This document shows, piece after piece, positions 1 to 7,844 of a DNA stretch of 55,512 bases. The DNA is from SAR202 cluster bacterium (GTDB lineage Bacteria > Chloroflexota > Dehalococcoidia > Lucifugimonadales > VGZY01): the NCBI GenBank assembly GCA_016872355.1, contig VGZY01000010.1, forward strand, positions 1 through 55,512. The letters run 5' to 3'. Under the pieces are notes generated by a model that was not told where the DNA came from, did no database searches, and saw only the letters and a program-made list of their open reading frames with translations. Each line of letters starts with the position of its first letter. Positions within the stretch are counted from its first letter, which is position 1. A program made the translations under genes and the position numbers.

Positions 1-195
1 GACCTTTCTCATCCCCAATCTTCACTCGGTGAGCAGCCAAAACCCGAAGCGCAGGAGTCTCCCACCGGAATTCAACCGAAACCTCGGGCGAGAGGACTCA
101 GTCCCTATCCGGCTAAGTCCACCGCCCATAAGCCGGCTGCAGACCACCCATGGAGACGAACCGTACTGACAAAATCACTGCACCCTAAACACTGA
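1..195 (+). CDS. C-terminal tail of a transposase-like protein (partial)
   Basis: The frame is open from the window edge to a TGA at 193-195, giving 64 residues without a start. The tail is Pro/Lys/Arg-rich and ends in a HPWRR segment followed by TKSLHPKH. An HPWR-type tail is something I associate with C-termini of integrase-core transposases; this is recollection, not a search. The last codons lie inside a pair of 20-bp direct repeats that carry a CTGACA core, as expected at a transposon end where the transposase gene runs into the terminal binding sites. The catalytic core would lie left of the window. It could also be a chance open frame in GC-rich DNA. Confidence 0.4.
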   Translation, partial: DLSHPQSSLGEQPKPEAQESPTGIQPKPRARGLSPYPAKSTAHKPAADHPWRRTVLTKSLHPKH

Positions 196-220
196 CAGAT
201 TCACTGCCCCTTGACAGAGT
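165..220. repeat. CTGACA direct repeats, possible insertion-sequence end
   Basis: Two 20-bp copies (165-184 and 191-210) differ at three positions and lie 26 bp apart. A third, shorter match (TTGACAGAGT) begins at 211. Read on the minus strand each carries TGTCA preceded by an AGTGA-like block. Multiple short repeats of this kind are typical transposase-binding sites. No target-site duplication can be checked because the other end is outside the window. Confidence 0.4.
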
Positions 221-253
221 GGCTACATAATGCAGGGAACGGGGCCAGGTTGA

Positions 254-283
254 TTGACACTGCCGGTCGCCCGCAGATATAAT
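254..283 (+). promoter_or_regulatory. Promoter of tRNA-Ile (TTGACA-N18-TATAAT)
   Basis: Consensus -35 TTGACA at 254-259 and consensus -10 TATAAT at 278-283 are separated by 18 bp. Transcription would begin near 290, about 40 nt before the tRNA. This is the best housekeeping promoter in the window. Confidence 0.85.
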
Positions 284-328
284 TCTTTCGTTGTTCAACT
301 GTCGACCCTCGTTTTCGTTTCACCTCAT

Positions 329-405
329 GGGCCAATAGCTCAGCTGGTTAGAGCGCAGTCCTGATAAGACTGAGGTCCCTGGTTCGAGTCCAGGTTGGCC
401 CACCA
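329..405 (+). tRNA. tRNA-Ile (GAT)
   Basis: A 77-nt cloverleaf with acceptor GGGCCAA (329-335) paired to TTGGCCC (395-401), discriminator A402 and encoded CCA at 403-405. The anticodon loop is 361-367 with GAT at 363-365. The T-arm contains GGTTCGAGTCC. It stands alone; no rRNA or tRNA-Ala is next to it. Confidence 0.97.
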
Positions 406-523
406 CTCCGCACCTCGAAACTCTTCCCACCACTCACCGTCTTTTTCTGCCTCGTCAAGTCTTCCCGACACCCACACATGCGGCTATACTAGCCATTATC
501 CCCTCTCGCAGCAGCCTGGACCA

Positions 524-811
524 ATGGCATACGGCATTGTGCACCATTTCCCCGGCGGTACAAAGGCGCAGTACGACGCGGTAATCAACGCTGTCCACCC
601 GGCCGGCGGACGCCTCCCGGAAGGTCAGATCTTTCATGCGGCCGGCCCATCGGCGGGCGGCTGGACGATTATGGCGGTCCACGAATCGAAGGCCAGCTGG
701 GAGAGCTTCCGCGAGAAGGTTCTCTTGCCCCGGATGACGGCTAGGATCAAGGGTGGGTTTGCCACGCCTCCCCAGGAGACCGAGATGGAGCTCTACAATC
801 TTGTGAAGTAG
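524..811 (+). CDS. Small conserved protein, dimeric alpha/beta-barrel-like
   Basis: 95 residues from the ATG at 524. A longer frame begins inside the tRNA at 395, but its first 43 residues are low-complexity Ser/His and it would overlap the tRNA 3' end, so 524 is preferred although no strong Shine-Dalgarno precedes it. The protein starts MAYGIVHHFPGGT and has the small beta-alpha-beta-beta character (HHF at the start, WTIMAVHES in the middle, a helix with WESF) of ferredoxin-like dimeric barrel proteins related to antibiotic-biosynthesis monooxygenases. Function is unknown; no catalytic residue can be named. It is followed by a compound hairpin (812-853). Confidence 0.6.
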   Translation: MAYGIVHHFPGGTKAQYDAVINAVHPAGGRLPEGQIFHAAGPSAGGWTIMAVHESKASWESFREKVLLPRMTARIKGGFATPPQETEMELYNLVK

Positions 812-853
812 GCCGGGCGAGCTGAGGCCGATGAATCGGCCCTACGGCCCGGC
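812..853. repeat. Nested palindrome with GATTCATCG core (REP-like)
   Basis: Inner stem GGCCGAT/ATCGGCC (826-832 with 835-841) sits inside outer stem GCCGGGC/GCCCGGC (812-818 with 847-853). On the minus strand the centre reads GATTCATCG. The same nonamer is the centre of another palindrome at 49452-49478 with different, compensating stem bases. There is no T-run, so it is probably a dispersed repeat, not an intrinsic terminator. Confidence 0.55.
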
Positions 854-876
854 TCACTCAACAACTCTATCATGGC

Positions 877-1260
877 ATGGCTGGTATGAAGAATTCGACC
901 GACAATTCAACAAGACCCAGAGTCTACTCGTACACCTTCGCCAGCGTGTACCCTCTGTACATCGCAAAGGCCGAGAAGAAGGGACGGACGAAGGCGGAAG
1001 TGGATGAGGTTATTCGCTGGCTGACGGGCTACACCCAGGGACAGATCGAGTCCCAGATTGCAAAGAAGTCGGACCTCGAGTCTTTCTACGCAGAAGCGCC
1101 CCTGCTCAACGAGTCCAGGTCCATGATCAAGGGCGTGATCTGCGGCGTTCGGCTTGAGGAAATCCAGGAGCCCACGATGCGGGAGATCCGTTACCTGGAC
1201 AAGATTATCGACGAGCTGGCCAGGGGCAGGCCCATGGAAAAGATTCTCCGGAAGCCGTAG
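877..1260 (+). CDS. DUF2200 family protein
   Basis: 127 residues. The core from about residue 20 ([19 protein letters not shown]) through [12 protein letters not shown] to a C-terminal [18 protein letters not shown] matches what I know of the DUF2200 family, small cytoplasmic proteins of about 110-120 residues without established function. The N-terminal ~15 residues are variable; translation could instead begin at the ATG at 886. It is followed after 65 nt by the dehydrogenase gene at 1326, which has its own TATAAT at 1291-1296, so the two are probably separately transcribed. Confidence 0.8.
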   Translation: MAGMKNSTDNSTRPRVYSYTFASVYPLYIAKAEKKGRTKAEVDEVIRWLTGYTQGQIESQIAKKSDLESFYAEAPLLNESRSMIKGVICGVRLEEIQEPTMREIRYLDKIIDELARGRPMEKILRKP

Positions 1261-1325
1261 GCCGCCCCGGCACACAATGCTGCCCTGCCGTATAATCTCC
1301 GCAACTTCACCCTGCGGAGGCGGCA

Positions 1326-2546
1326 ATGGCAATACGAATCGGCGTTTGTGGCGCCGGCGCGTTCGCACAGCAGTTCATCCCACTGTTCAAGGCGCATCCA
1401 CGCGTCTCCGAAGTCCTGGTCGCCGACATCCTGCCTGACCGCGCCAGCGCTACTGCCGAGAAGTTCGGAATCAAACGACCGCTCTCCTCGCTCGACGATC
1501 TGTGCCGAAGCGACCTTGATGCTATCGCGCTCTTCACGCAGCGCCAGCTCCACGGCCCGCAGGCGGTGCAGGCGCTCAGGGCCGGCAAGCACGTCTACAG
1601 CGCCGTGCCGATGGGGCAGACCCTGGAGGAGGTCCGGGCCATCGTCCAGGCGGTCGAACAGACGCGCCTGGTGTACATGACCGGTGAGACGAGCTACTAC
1701 TACCCCGCCGCGGTCTACTGCCGCGACCGCTTCCGCAAGGGTGACTTCGGCGCGTTCGTGTATGGCGAGGGGCAGTACCTGCACGATATGTCGCACTTCT
1801 ACCAGTCGTTCATGCGCTCCGGCGGCGCGGACTGGAAGAAGGTCGCCGGTATTCCTCCCATGCACTATCCCACCCACAGCTCCAGCATGGTGCTCTCCGT
1901 CACCGGCGCCCGGGCCACCCAGGTCTCCTGCATGGGTTACGTGGACAACCACGAAGACGCCATCTTCCGGAGGGGCGCTAACCACTGGGACAATATCTTC
2001 AGCAACGAGTCGGCCCTCATGCGCACGTCCGATGGAGGCATGCTGCGGATCAACGAGTTCCGCAGGGTAGGGTGGAAGGGAATGTCGTCCGTGCAGACGA
2101 GCATCTTCGGGACGAAGGGGTGCTACGAGGAGCAGGCCAACGCGCAGGCGTGGGTGACGGTTGACCCAAAGCAGACCGAGGACCTCACGAACCTCCTCCG
2201 CGCGTCCGAGTCGCACGGCGGCAAGCCGGCGGCTGACGTGAACCCGGAGGTGTGGAAGGAGTTCCACATGAACACTGCGAAGGTCCACAAGACGGGCAGG
2301 CTGCCGAAGGAGCTCAAGGGGCTTCCGAACGGCCACGCAGGCTCGCACCAGTTCCTCGTGGACGATTTCGTGAAGGCCGTGGCCGCGAACAGGCTGCCGC
2401 CAAACAACGTCTGGGACTCGGCCCGGTACCTCGTGCCGGGGCTGGTGGCACACCAGTCGGCCGTCGCAGGGGGCAGGCTCATGTACATCCCTGACCTGGG
2501 CAGTCCGGCGAAGCACTGGGCGATGCTGGACCCGGACGTGGAGTGA
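1326..2546 (+). CDS. Gfo/Idh/MocA family oxidoreductase
   Basis: 406 residues starting at an ATG with GGAGG at 1316-1320. The N-terminal Rossmann fold opens with IRIGVCGAGAFA, containing the GxGxxA nucleotide-binding motif, and is followed by the usual beta-strand ending in AD (VLVADILPD). The dinucleotide-binding half occupies about residues 1-125, with AGKHVYSAVPMGQT where the family normally has the GKHVxxEKP motif; the catalytic Lys of that EKP is replaced here (AVPMG). The C-terminal alpha/beta domain contains a conserved GWKGMSS stretch. Such enzymes are NAD(P)-dependent sugar or inositol dehydrogenases in the cytoplasm, but the substrate cannot be read. A TATAAT at 1291-1296 lies upstream without a clear -35. 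The missing EKP lysine makes a non-standard reaction possible. Confidence 0.85.
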   Translation: MAIRIGVCGAGAFAQQFIPLFKAHPRVSEVLVADILPDRASATAEKFGIKRPLSSLDDLCRSDLDAIALFTQRQLHGPQAVQALRAGKHVYSAVPMGQTLEEVRAIVQAVEQTRLVYMTGETSYYYPAAVYCRDRFRKGDFGAFVYGEGQYLHDMSHFYQSFMRSGGADWKKVAGIPPMHYPTHSSSMVLSVTGARATQVSCMGYVDNHEDAIFRRGANHWDNIFSNESALMRTSDGGMLRINEFRRVGWKGMSSVQTSIFGTKGCYEEQANAQAWVTVDPKQTEDLTNLLRASESHGGKPAADVNPEVWKEFHMNTAKVHKTGRLPKELKGLPNGHAGSHQFLVDDFVKAVAANRLPPNNVWDSARYLVPGLVAHQSAVAGGRLMYIPDLGSPAKHWAMLDPDVE

Positions 2547-2677
2547 GGGCAACGGCTGTTGTGCCTTCGTTCCTCTCCTGACGCGGGGGTAGGCCACCGT
2601 GCCGGCCCGGCTGTTAGGCTCGACAGACCTCGCATTTAGATCCGGTCCCCGCCCGCGGGGCGTCAATGGACGGCGGA

Positions 2678-3337
2678 TCAGGTGGTGTGGTTGCTGGTCC
2701 GCAGGCGCAGGTATTCCAGGAACTTCACCTCAAGCTGCGGCTTGTCGATGAAGATGCCCCGACGGCCAGTGGTGACCGTGCTGCTGGCGCGCTGCTCCAC
2801 GCCGCGCTGAATCATGCAGTAGTGGACCGCCTGCAGCACCACGATCACGCCCAGCGGCTGGAGGTGGTGGTCGATAGCGTTGGCGATCTGCTGCGTCATT
2901 CGCTCCTGGATCTGGAGCCGCCGCGAAAAGAGCGTGACGACCCTCGAGAGCTTCGACAAGCCCGTAATGATCTTGCTCTCCGGGTTGGGAATATAGGCTA
3001 TGCGCGCCACGCCCCGGAACGGCGCGATGTGGTGCTCGCAGGTGGACGTGAACTCGATGTCGTTGACGATGATCATATCGTCTGAGCCGACGGGGTAGTC
3101 GTGCTCATCGAGCTGGAAGATGACGTTCAGGTGCTCTTCGGGGTCGCCGTTGTTCCCTTCGGTATACGTCAGGAGCGCCTCCGCCCAGCGCTCGGGCGTC
3201 CGGTCCAGCCCTTCGCGCTCAGGGTCTTCTCCCAGTATGGTGAGCACCTCCCTGAGCAATGGGGCGAGCTTTTCGACCCTCCCGGACCTTTCAATAAGCT
3301 TTTCGTACTTTTCCATGGTCTTGTTGTTCACTGCCAT
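2678..3337 (-). CDS. folE: GTP cyclohydrolase I
   Basis: 219 residues from the ATG at 3337; the upstream in-frame extension is basic and overlaps queD, so it was rejected. It converts GTP to 7,8-dihydroneopterin triphosphate, the first step of folate, pterin and queuosine synthesis. Zinc ligands are visible: Cys100 in TSTCEHH, and His172 and Cys174 in VHYCMIQRG, the latter followed by the QRASST loop. The length fits the classic zinc-dependent type I enzyme. It is the last gene of a minus-strand operon (SDR at 4564, queD at 3785, then folE 40 nt further), so its product feeds the neighbouring pterin enzymes. Confidence 0.97.
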   Translation of the reverse strand: MAVNNKTMEKYEKLIERSGRVEKLAPLLREVLTILGEDPEREGLDRTPERWAEALLTYTEGNNGDPEEHLNVIFQLDEHDYPVGSDDMIIVNDIEFTSTCEHHIAPFRGVARIAYIPNPESKIITGLSKLSRVVTLFSRRLQIQERMTQQIANAIDHHLQPLGVIVVLQAVHYCMIQRGVEQRASSTVTTGRRGIFIDKPQLEVKFLEYLRLRTSNHTT

Positions 3338-3377
3338 TTCGTTTCTCGCGCCAGCGGGACGGTGAAGAAAGCGGCGT

Positions 3378-3785
3378 TCAGGCACGATACGTGGCGTAAC
3401 TGGACGGCGTCTCCCAGAGGCGCACCTCGGTGAGGCGAAGCCCTTGCGACGCTGCCTGTTCGTAGACCAGCCTAGCAATGTTCTCCGCCGTGGGGTTCTC
3501 GTCGATCAGATAGAGCGGCTCACCTAGCTCCGCCAGCGCGGGGATCACCCGGTCGCGGCGGCAGAGGATCATCTTGTGGTCCAGGTTCGCGTCCACCCAG
3601 CCTTTCACGATGTCCCGGATGTCCCCAAAGTCCATCACCATGCCCATTTCGTCCAGCGCGTCACGCTCCACGTCCACCTCCAGGCGGCCGTTGTGGCCGT
3701 GCAGGTAGCGGCACTTGCCCTTGTGGCCGATCAGGCGGTGGCCGTAGCAGAAATCGATTGTCTTTGTCGCGCCGTGCAGCGGCAT
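3378..3785 (-). CDS. queD: 6-carboxy-5,6,7,8-tetrahydropterin synthase / PTPS family (QueD-like)
   Basis: 135 residues from the ATG at 3785, preceded by AGGAGACAG and 14 nt after the SDR stop. Zinc ligands His16, His29 and His31 are in FCYGHRL and CRYLHGHNG; Cys25 sits in the C-x3-HGH arrangement typical of bacterial QueD, unlike the eukaryotic biopterin enzyme. The catalytic dyad candidates are Asp69/His70 (NLDHK), with Glu126 (LWET) for pterin binding. QueD acts on dihydroneopterin triphosphate, the folE product. The other queuosine genes (queC, queE) are absent here and the companion is a pteridine-reductase-like SDR, so a role in a non-queuosine pterin pathway is possible. Confidence 0.92.
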   Translation of the reverse strand: MPLHGATKTIDFCYGHRLIGHKGKCRYLHGHNGRLEVDVERDALDEMGMVMDFGDIRDIVKGWVDANLDHKMILCRRDRVIPALAELGEPLYLIDENPTAENIARLVYEQAASQGLRLTEVRLWETPSSYATYRA

Positions 3786-3799
3786 CTGTCTCCTATGGT

Positions 3800-4564
3800 C
3801 TAGCCGATCGTTCCCGTCCCCAGGATATGCCGGCCTGCGTCTACCCTGATGATTTCGCCCGTGATCGTCTCGCTCTTGAGAAGCGCAATCACAAGCTCCG
3901 CAATCTCGTCCGGTGATGATTCTCTCTTGAGCGGCGTCCGGGCGGCGAGATGCCGTGCCCACTCCTCCTCCGACATGGAGTCAGGGCGCATCATTGGGCC
4001 GGGGGCGATTGCGTTCACGAGAATTCCTCGCTCCGCGAGCTCGGCAGCGAACGTCTTCGTGAGGGAATGCACCGCGGCCTTGCCGGTAAGGTATGGCAGA
4101 TAGTCCCGGTACGGCGTCTCGCCGGCCGCCCAGTCGCCGAAGAAAAGCATGTGGCCGCGCGTGGGCGGCGCGTTCTGCATCATCGCGCGCGCCGCGTTGA
4201 CCGCCAGCAGGTAGGTGCCCTTCGCAGTCGCCATCCCCCTGTCCCACGCCTCGCCGTCAAGGGCGTCGAAAGGCGTTCTCGGGAAGTCCGAGGCGAGGTT
4301 CACAACGAACGAGATGCTCCCAAGCTCCTTGATTGTCCTTGCCACCAGCCGTTTGGCGTCCTCTTCAATGGTAAGGTCGCCCTGGACGACGCATGCTTTG
4401 GCTGTGAGCTTCGCAACAGAGGCCCGCAGCTCCTCTGCCTCGTCGCGAGAGGAGCGGTACACGATGGCCAGGTTTATCCCTTCCTGCGCCATCCTGTGGG
4501 CGACGAGGCTTCCAATGCGCTTGGTGCCAACGACAATTGCGTTCCGGCCGGAGAGGGAGAACAT
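3800..4564 (-). CDS. Short-chain dehydrogenase, PTR1/FolM-like pteridine reductase candidate
   Basis: 254 residues from the ATG at 4564 with AGGAGG upstream. The cofactor motif is VVGTKRIGS, close to the TGxxKRxG form of PTR1/FolM, and the next strand ends in YRSS, an Arg-Ser pair that suits NADPH. The active site has Tyr158 and Lys162 (YLTGK), but the usual catalytic Ser position region reads FFGDWAAG, with Asp144 fourteen residues before the Tyr, as in pteridine reductases where Asp replaces Ser. It is first gene of the SDR-queD-folE operon. A role reducing a dihydropterin or dihydrofolate is inferred from motif plus context. The alternative is an enoyl-ACP-reductase-like or general SDR. 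Confidence 0.8.
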   Translation of the reverse strand: MFSLSGRNAIVVGTKRIGSLVAHRMAQEGINLAIVYRSSRDEAEELRASVAKLTAKACVVQGDLTIEEDAKRLVARTIKELGSISFVVNLASDFPRTPFDALDGEAWDRGMATAKGTYLLAVNAARAMMQNAPPTRGHMLFFGDWAAGETPYRDYLPYLTGKAAVHSLTKTFAAELAERGILVNAIAPGPMMRPDSMSEEEWARHLAARTPLKRESSPDEIAELVIALLKSETITGEIIRVDAGRHILGTGTIG

Positions 4565-4678
4565 AGAACCTCCTGCACTTGGCGAGCTTGTGGAAAATCG
4601 CCTCAATCATATCGGATGCACAGGTTTGTTGATAGGTGCAACGACGATGCCGTTTGTTCATCAAGTGCTAATCGCCCC

Positions 4679-4706
4679 TTAACTGTCCGTTAAAGGTCCA
4701 TTAACA
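4679..4706. promoter_or_regulatory. Upstream Pho-box-like array (three 11-bp-phased repeats)
   Basis: TTAACT at 4679, TTAAAG at 4690 and TTAACA at 4701 begin exactly 11 bp apart. The array lies between the divergent pterin operon (start 4564) and pstS, 89 bp (about eight helical turns) from the second array at 4790. It could serve pstS from a distance, the pterin operon, or both. Confidence 0.65.
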
Positions 4707-4789
4707 AAGGGGGTATAGCCTGAGATCAGAGGAGACGAGCCCTCCCCGCAGGCGGCCCAGGAGCTTCGAAAGCCCGTGGTAGCCTGGTG

Positions 4790-4828
4790 TTAACGGAATG
4801 TTAACGAGGCTTTAACAGAGCGTTAATG
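4790..4828 (+). promoter_or_regulatory. Pho box of the pst operon (four 11-bp-phased repeats)
   Basis: TTAACG 4790, TTAACG 4801, TTAACA 4812 and TTAATG 4823 start exactly 11 bp apart. This is the periodicity of PhoB/PhoP-family response-regulator sites. The last repeat ends 9 nt before a possible -10 (TAAACT, 4838-4843), the spacing known for activator-dependent Pho promoters lacking a -35. Confidence 0.8.
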
Positions 4829-4869
4829 TGAGTCAACTAAACTTGGAGTTCAACAGGAGAGAACGAAAA

Positions 4870-5871
4870 GTGATCAATAGACTTAACAGGTTTCTCAGAG
4901 TCCTCGGAGTAGCGGCCCTGGCGGCAACAGCCCTCGGCGCGGTTGCCTGCTCGAGCGGCACAGACCCAACCCCAGCGCCCTCTGCAACGCAGCCAATTTC
5001 CGGGACAACCCCGCGCTCGGGCGCGCCCGCTGCCCACTCCCTCCGTGGCACGATCGAGATCGACGGCTCCAGCACCGTGTTCCCGATCACCGAGGCGGTT
5101 GCGGAGGAGTTCCGAAGGGAGCAGCGCAACGTCCAGGTGAACGTGGGCGTGTCCGGCACAGGAGGCGGCTTCAAGCGATTCGCCGCCGGCGAGACGGCCA
5201 TCTCCGACGCTTCCAGGCCGATCAAGCAGTCCGAGGCGGACGAGGCGAAGAAGAACGGTATTGAGTTCGTCGAGCTTGAAATCGCAATCGACGGACTGTC
5301 TGTGATCGTAAACCCGCAGAACGACTGGGTTGACTGCCTCACCAAGGCAGAGCTCAAGAAGATCTGGGAGCCCACTTCCACTATCAAGAACTGGAAGGAG
5401 GTTCGGGCCGGGTTCCCTGACAGGCCCCTCAACCTCTATGGCCCGGGCACAGACTCCGGCACATTCGACTACTTCACCGAAGTCATAAACGGCGCCGTGC
5501 AGGCCAGCAGGGCCGACTACACGGCATCCGAGGACGACAACACGCTCGTGCAGGGCATCTCCGGCGACAGGAACGCCCTCGGGTACTTCGGTTATGCGTA
5601 CTTCGAAGAGAACGCTGGCAAGCTCAAGCTGGTGTCTATCGATAGCGGCAAGGGCTGCGTGACCCCCACCACCGACACTATAGCGAACGGTACCTACAGC
5701 CCTCTTTCGAGGCCTCTTTACATATATGTGAGCAAGGCCGCGCTGGCCAAGGCCGAAGTCAAGGCATTCGTGGAGTTCTACATGCGAAACGGCGCTGACC
5801 TTTCTTCCGAGGTTGGGTACATCCCGCTGAGCGACGCCAAGTACCAGCAGGGCATCGACGCGGTGAAATAG
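4870..5871 (+). CDS. pstS: Phosphate ABC transporter substrate-binding lipoprotein
   Basis: 333 residues from the GTG at 4870, preceded by AGGAGAG (4855-4861). A GTG at 4828 in the same frame is rejected because it lies in the Pho box and lacks a ribosome site. Residues 1-25 form a signal peptide ending ALGAVAC, so the mature protein is predicted to be lipid-anchored outside the membrane; a Thr/Pro/Ser linker follows. Phosphate-binding motifs are [20 protein letters not shown] with SDASRPI, and [10 protein letters not shown]. It captures phosphate for PstCAB. It is the first gene of the pst operon and is separated from pstC by a strong hairpin, which may raise its transcript level over the permease genes. 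Confidence 0.96.
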   Translation: MINRLNRFLRVLGVAALAATALGAVACSSGTDPTPAPSATQPISGTTPRSGAPAAHSLRGTIEIDGSSTVFPITEAVAEEFRREQRNVQVNVGVSGTGGGFKRFAAGETAISDASRPIKQSEADEAKKNGIEFVELEIAIDGLSVIVNPQNDWVDCLTKAELKKIWEPTSTIKNWKEVRAGFPDRPLNLYGPGTDSGTFDYFTEVINGAVQASRADYTASEDDNTLVQGISGDRNALGYFGYAYFEENAGKLKLVSIDSGKGCVTPTTDTIANGTYSPLSRPLYIYVSKAALAKAEVKAFVEFYMRNGADLSSEVGYIPLSDAKYQQGIDAVK

Positions 5872-5919
5872 CAATCGTGAACAGCTTCCCAAGCCGGAAA
5901 ACGCTTGTATAAATGAATT

Positions 5920-5950
5920 GGGCGGCGACGGGCAAGAACCGTCGCCGCCC
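5920..5950 (+). terminator. Strong hairpin between pstS and pstC
   Basis: A perfect 12-bp stem, GGGCGGCGACGG with its complement, encloses a 7-nt loop (5932-5938). No T-run follows, so full termination is unlikely. It may act as a 3' stabiliser or partial attenuator so that binding protein is made in excess over permease, as commonly seen in ABC operons. Confidence 0.5.
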
Positions 5951-5983
5951 CGGCCTGTTCGAAACCTCCAACGGAGATAGAGA

Positions 5984-6946
5984 TTGGACCGAGGACTCGC
6001 AAGAAGAAGGGATGTGAGGGCCATGCCGCCGGCGCGGACCATCGGGGTGCAGTCGCCGGCGCGCAGGCGGCGCATCTACCTTGAAGGGCTCGCCTTCAAG
6101 TGGCTCTTCTTCGGCTGTGCAATCCTATCCATCTTCGTGACCGTCGGCATCGTTATCAGCCTGCTTTCGCAGGCCGTTGGCTTTTTCGGTGAAGTCTCTT
6201 TGTGGGAGTTCCTGACCGGCACCCGGTGGACGCCCATCCTGCAGCCCCGGTCCTACGGCGTGCTTCCCCTCGTGGCCGGGACGCTGCTCGTCTCAGCCAT
6301 CGCCGGCATTGTCGCCGTCCCCATGGGGACGGCAATCGCTATCTACATGTCCGAGTTCGCGGCAGACCGCGTGCGGCGCATTCTCAAGCCCGTGCTCGAG
6401 GTTCTCGCCGGCGTGCCTACTGTAGTCTACGGCTTCTTCGCGCTTACGTTCGTCACCCCTCTGCTGCAGAAGGTCTTCCCGGATATGCTCGTGTTCAACG
6501 CCCTTAGCGCCGGCGTGGTGATGGGGCTAATGATCATCCCGATGATATCGTCGCTGAGCGAGGACGCTATGCTCGCCGTGCCGCGCTCACTCCGCGAAGG
6601 GGCGTTTGCCCTGGGGTCGACCCGGCTGGAGGTCTCTCTGCGCGTCGTCTTCCCCGCGGCGCTTTCCGGCATCATCGCATCCTTCATCCTCGGCGCGTCC
6701 CGCGCTATCGGCGAGACGATGCTGGTGACCATCGCCGCCGGCGCAACTCCGAAGCTCACCGCCAACCCGCTGGAGAGCGTTCAGACAATGACGGCATACA
6801 TAGTGCAGCTCAGCCTGGGTGAGACGCCGCACGGGTCGCTGGAATACAACACCATCTTCGCGGTCGGTCTTTTGCTGTTCGTAATGACGCTCGGCATGAA
6901 CTTCATGGGCGCGTACATTGTGCGCCGCTGGGGAAACAGGTACTAG
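5984..6946 (+). CDS. pstC: Phosphate ABC transporter permease PstC
   Basis: 320 residues from a TTG at 5984 with GGAG at 5973-5976; an ATG at 6023 is the alternative start. After a basic N-terminus the protein has about six membrane helices. The EAA loop that contacts PstB is visible around [15 protein letters not shown], followed by SRAIGETM, a conserved PstC/PstA signature. It forms the inner-membrane channel with PstA. pstA begins one nucleotide after its stop, so translation is likely coupled. Confidence 0.95.
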   Translation: MDRGLARRRDVRAMPPARTIGVQSPARRRRIYLEGLAFKWLFFGCAILSIFVTVGIVISLLSQAVGFFGEVSLWEFLTGTRWTPILQPRSYGVLPLVAGTLLVSAIAGIVAVPMGTAIAIYMSEFAADRVRRILKPVLEVLAGVPTVVYGFFALTFVTPLLQKVFPDMLVFNALSAGVVMGLMIIPMISSLSEDAMLAVPRSLREGAFALGSTRLEVSLRVVFPAALSGIIASFILGASRAIGETMLVTIAAGATPKLTANPLESVQTMTAYIVQLSLGETPHGSLEYNTIFAVGLLLFVMTLGMNFMGAYIVRRWGNRY

Positions 6947-6947
6947 C

Positions 6948-7844
6948 ATGAGCCAGGCAACTACCCCTGCACCCCAAGAAGTATTCAGCAGGCGGCTCCC
7001 TTTCAGGAAGTCGATGGGGAAGGGCGCCTACGTCGTCTTCATCCTAACCTTTATCGCAGGGATCTTCGGCCTGGTGACGCTCCTCGCCCAGGTGCTCATC
7101 CAGGGATGGGACTGGCTGACACCGGGACTGATATTCAATTACCCATCGCGCTTCCCGTCCCAGGCCGGCCTGCGGTCCGCCCTTATGGGCACAGTGTGGG
7201 TAATGAGTATCACAGCGGGGTTCAGCATCCCCATCGGTATCGGCGCGGCGATATACCTTGAGGAGTACGCGCCCAAGAACTGGCTGACCCGCCTGATTGA
7301 GGTCAACATATCCAACCTGGCAGGGGTGCCATCGATCATCTACGGCCTGCTCGGCCTCGCCCTCTTTGTCCAGTGGCTCGCGCTCGGCCGCAGCGTGCTC
7401 GCCGGGGCGCTCACGATGACGCTGCTTATACTGCCGATCATCATCCTCGCATCCCGCGAGGCGATACGCGCCGTTCCGCGCACATACCGGGAGGCGGCAT
7501 ACGCGCTTGGCGCGACGCACTGGCAGGTGGACAAGAGCGTGACGCTGCCGGCGGCCTTTCCGGGCATTCTTACCGGCATCATCCTGGGCATGTCGCGCGC
7601 CATCGGCGAGTCCGCACCCATGATAGCCATCAGCGCGCTCGTATACCTCACCTTCGTCCCTTCCAGCCCCATGGACAGGTTCACCGTCCTGCCGATCCAG
7701 ATCTTCAACTGGATCTCCCGGCCGCAGGAAGACTTCCGCAGCCTCGCGGCAGCGGGCATCGTCGTCCTCCTCGTCATCCTGCTTTCGATGAACGGAATTG
7801 CCATATACCTTCGCAACCGCTTCCAGAAGAGGTCCCATGACTAG
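6948..7844 (+). CDS. pstA: Phosphate ABC transporter permease PstA
   Basis: 298 residues from the ATG at 6948, directly after the pstC stop. Six hydrophobic helices; [14 protein letters not shown], the EAA loop in [15 protein letters not shown], and [10 protein letters not shown] are typical of PstA. It pairs with PstC to form the phosphate channel. The 3' end overlaps pstB by 8 nt. Confidence 0.95.
   Translation: MSQATTPAPQEVFSRRLPFRKSMGKGAYVVFILTFIAGIFGLVTLLAQVLIQGWDWLTPGLIFNYPSRFPSQAGLRSALMGTVWVMSITAGFSIPIGIGAAIYLEEYAPKNWLTRLIEVNISNLAGVPSIIYGLLGLALFVQWLALGRSVLAGALTMTLLILPIIILASREAIRAVPRTYREAAYALGATHWQVDKSVTLPAAFPGILTGIILGMSRAIGESAPMIAISALVYLTFVPSSPMDRFTVLPIQIFNWISRPQEDFRSLAAAGIVVLLVILLSMNGIAIYLRNRFQKRSHD

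Noticed and set aside
211-231. TTGACA plus CATAAT as a second tRNA-Ile promoter
   Set aside because: The spacing is only 9 bp; the elements at 254-283 fit far better.
395-523. N-terminal extension of the first small protein
   Set aside because: It begins inside the tRNA and is low-complexity Ser/His; the ATG at 524 gives a typical small domain.
812-853. Intrinsic terminator after the first small gene
   Set aside because: The nested palindrome has no T-run and its core recurs at 49461, so a dispersed repeat is a better reading.
1191-2666. 491-codon open frame on the minus strand opposite the Gfo/Idh/MocA gene
   Set aside because: It is a product of high third-position GC. The composition is Arg/Ala/Val-rich without motifs, and the plus-strand gene has clear family features. 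Similar long antisense frames at 4837-6075, 7774-9201, 43226-44527 and 53720-54793 were rejected for the same reason.
4828-4869. Upstream GTG start for pstS
   Set aside because: It lies in the fourth Pho repeat and has no ribosome site. The GTG at 4870 has AGGAGAG and gives a normal signal peptide.
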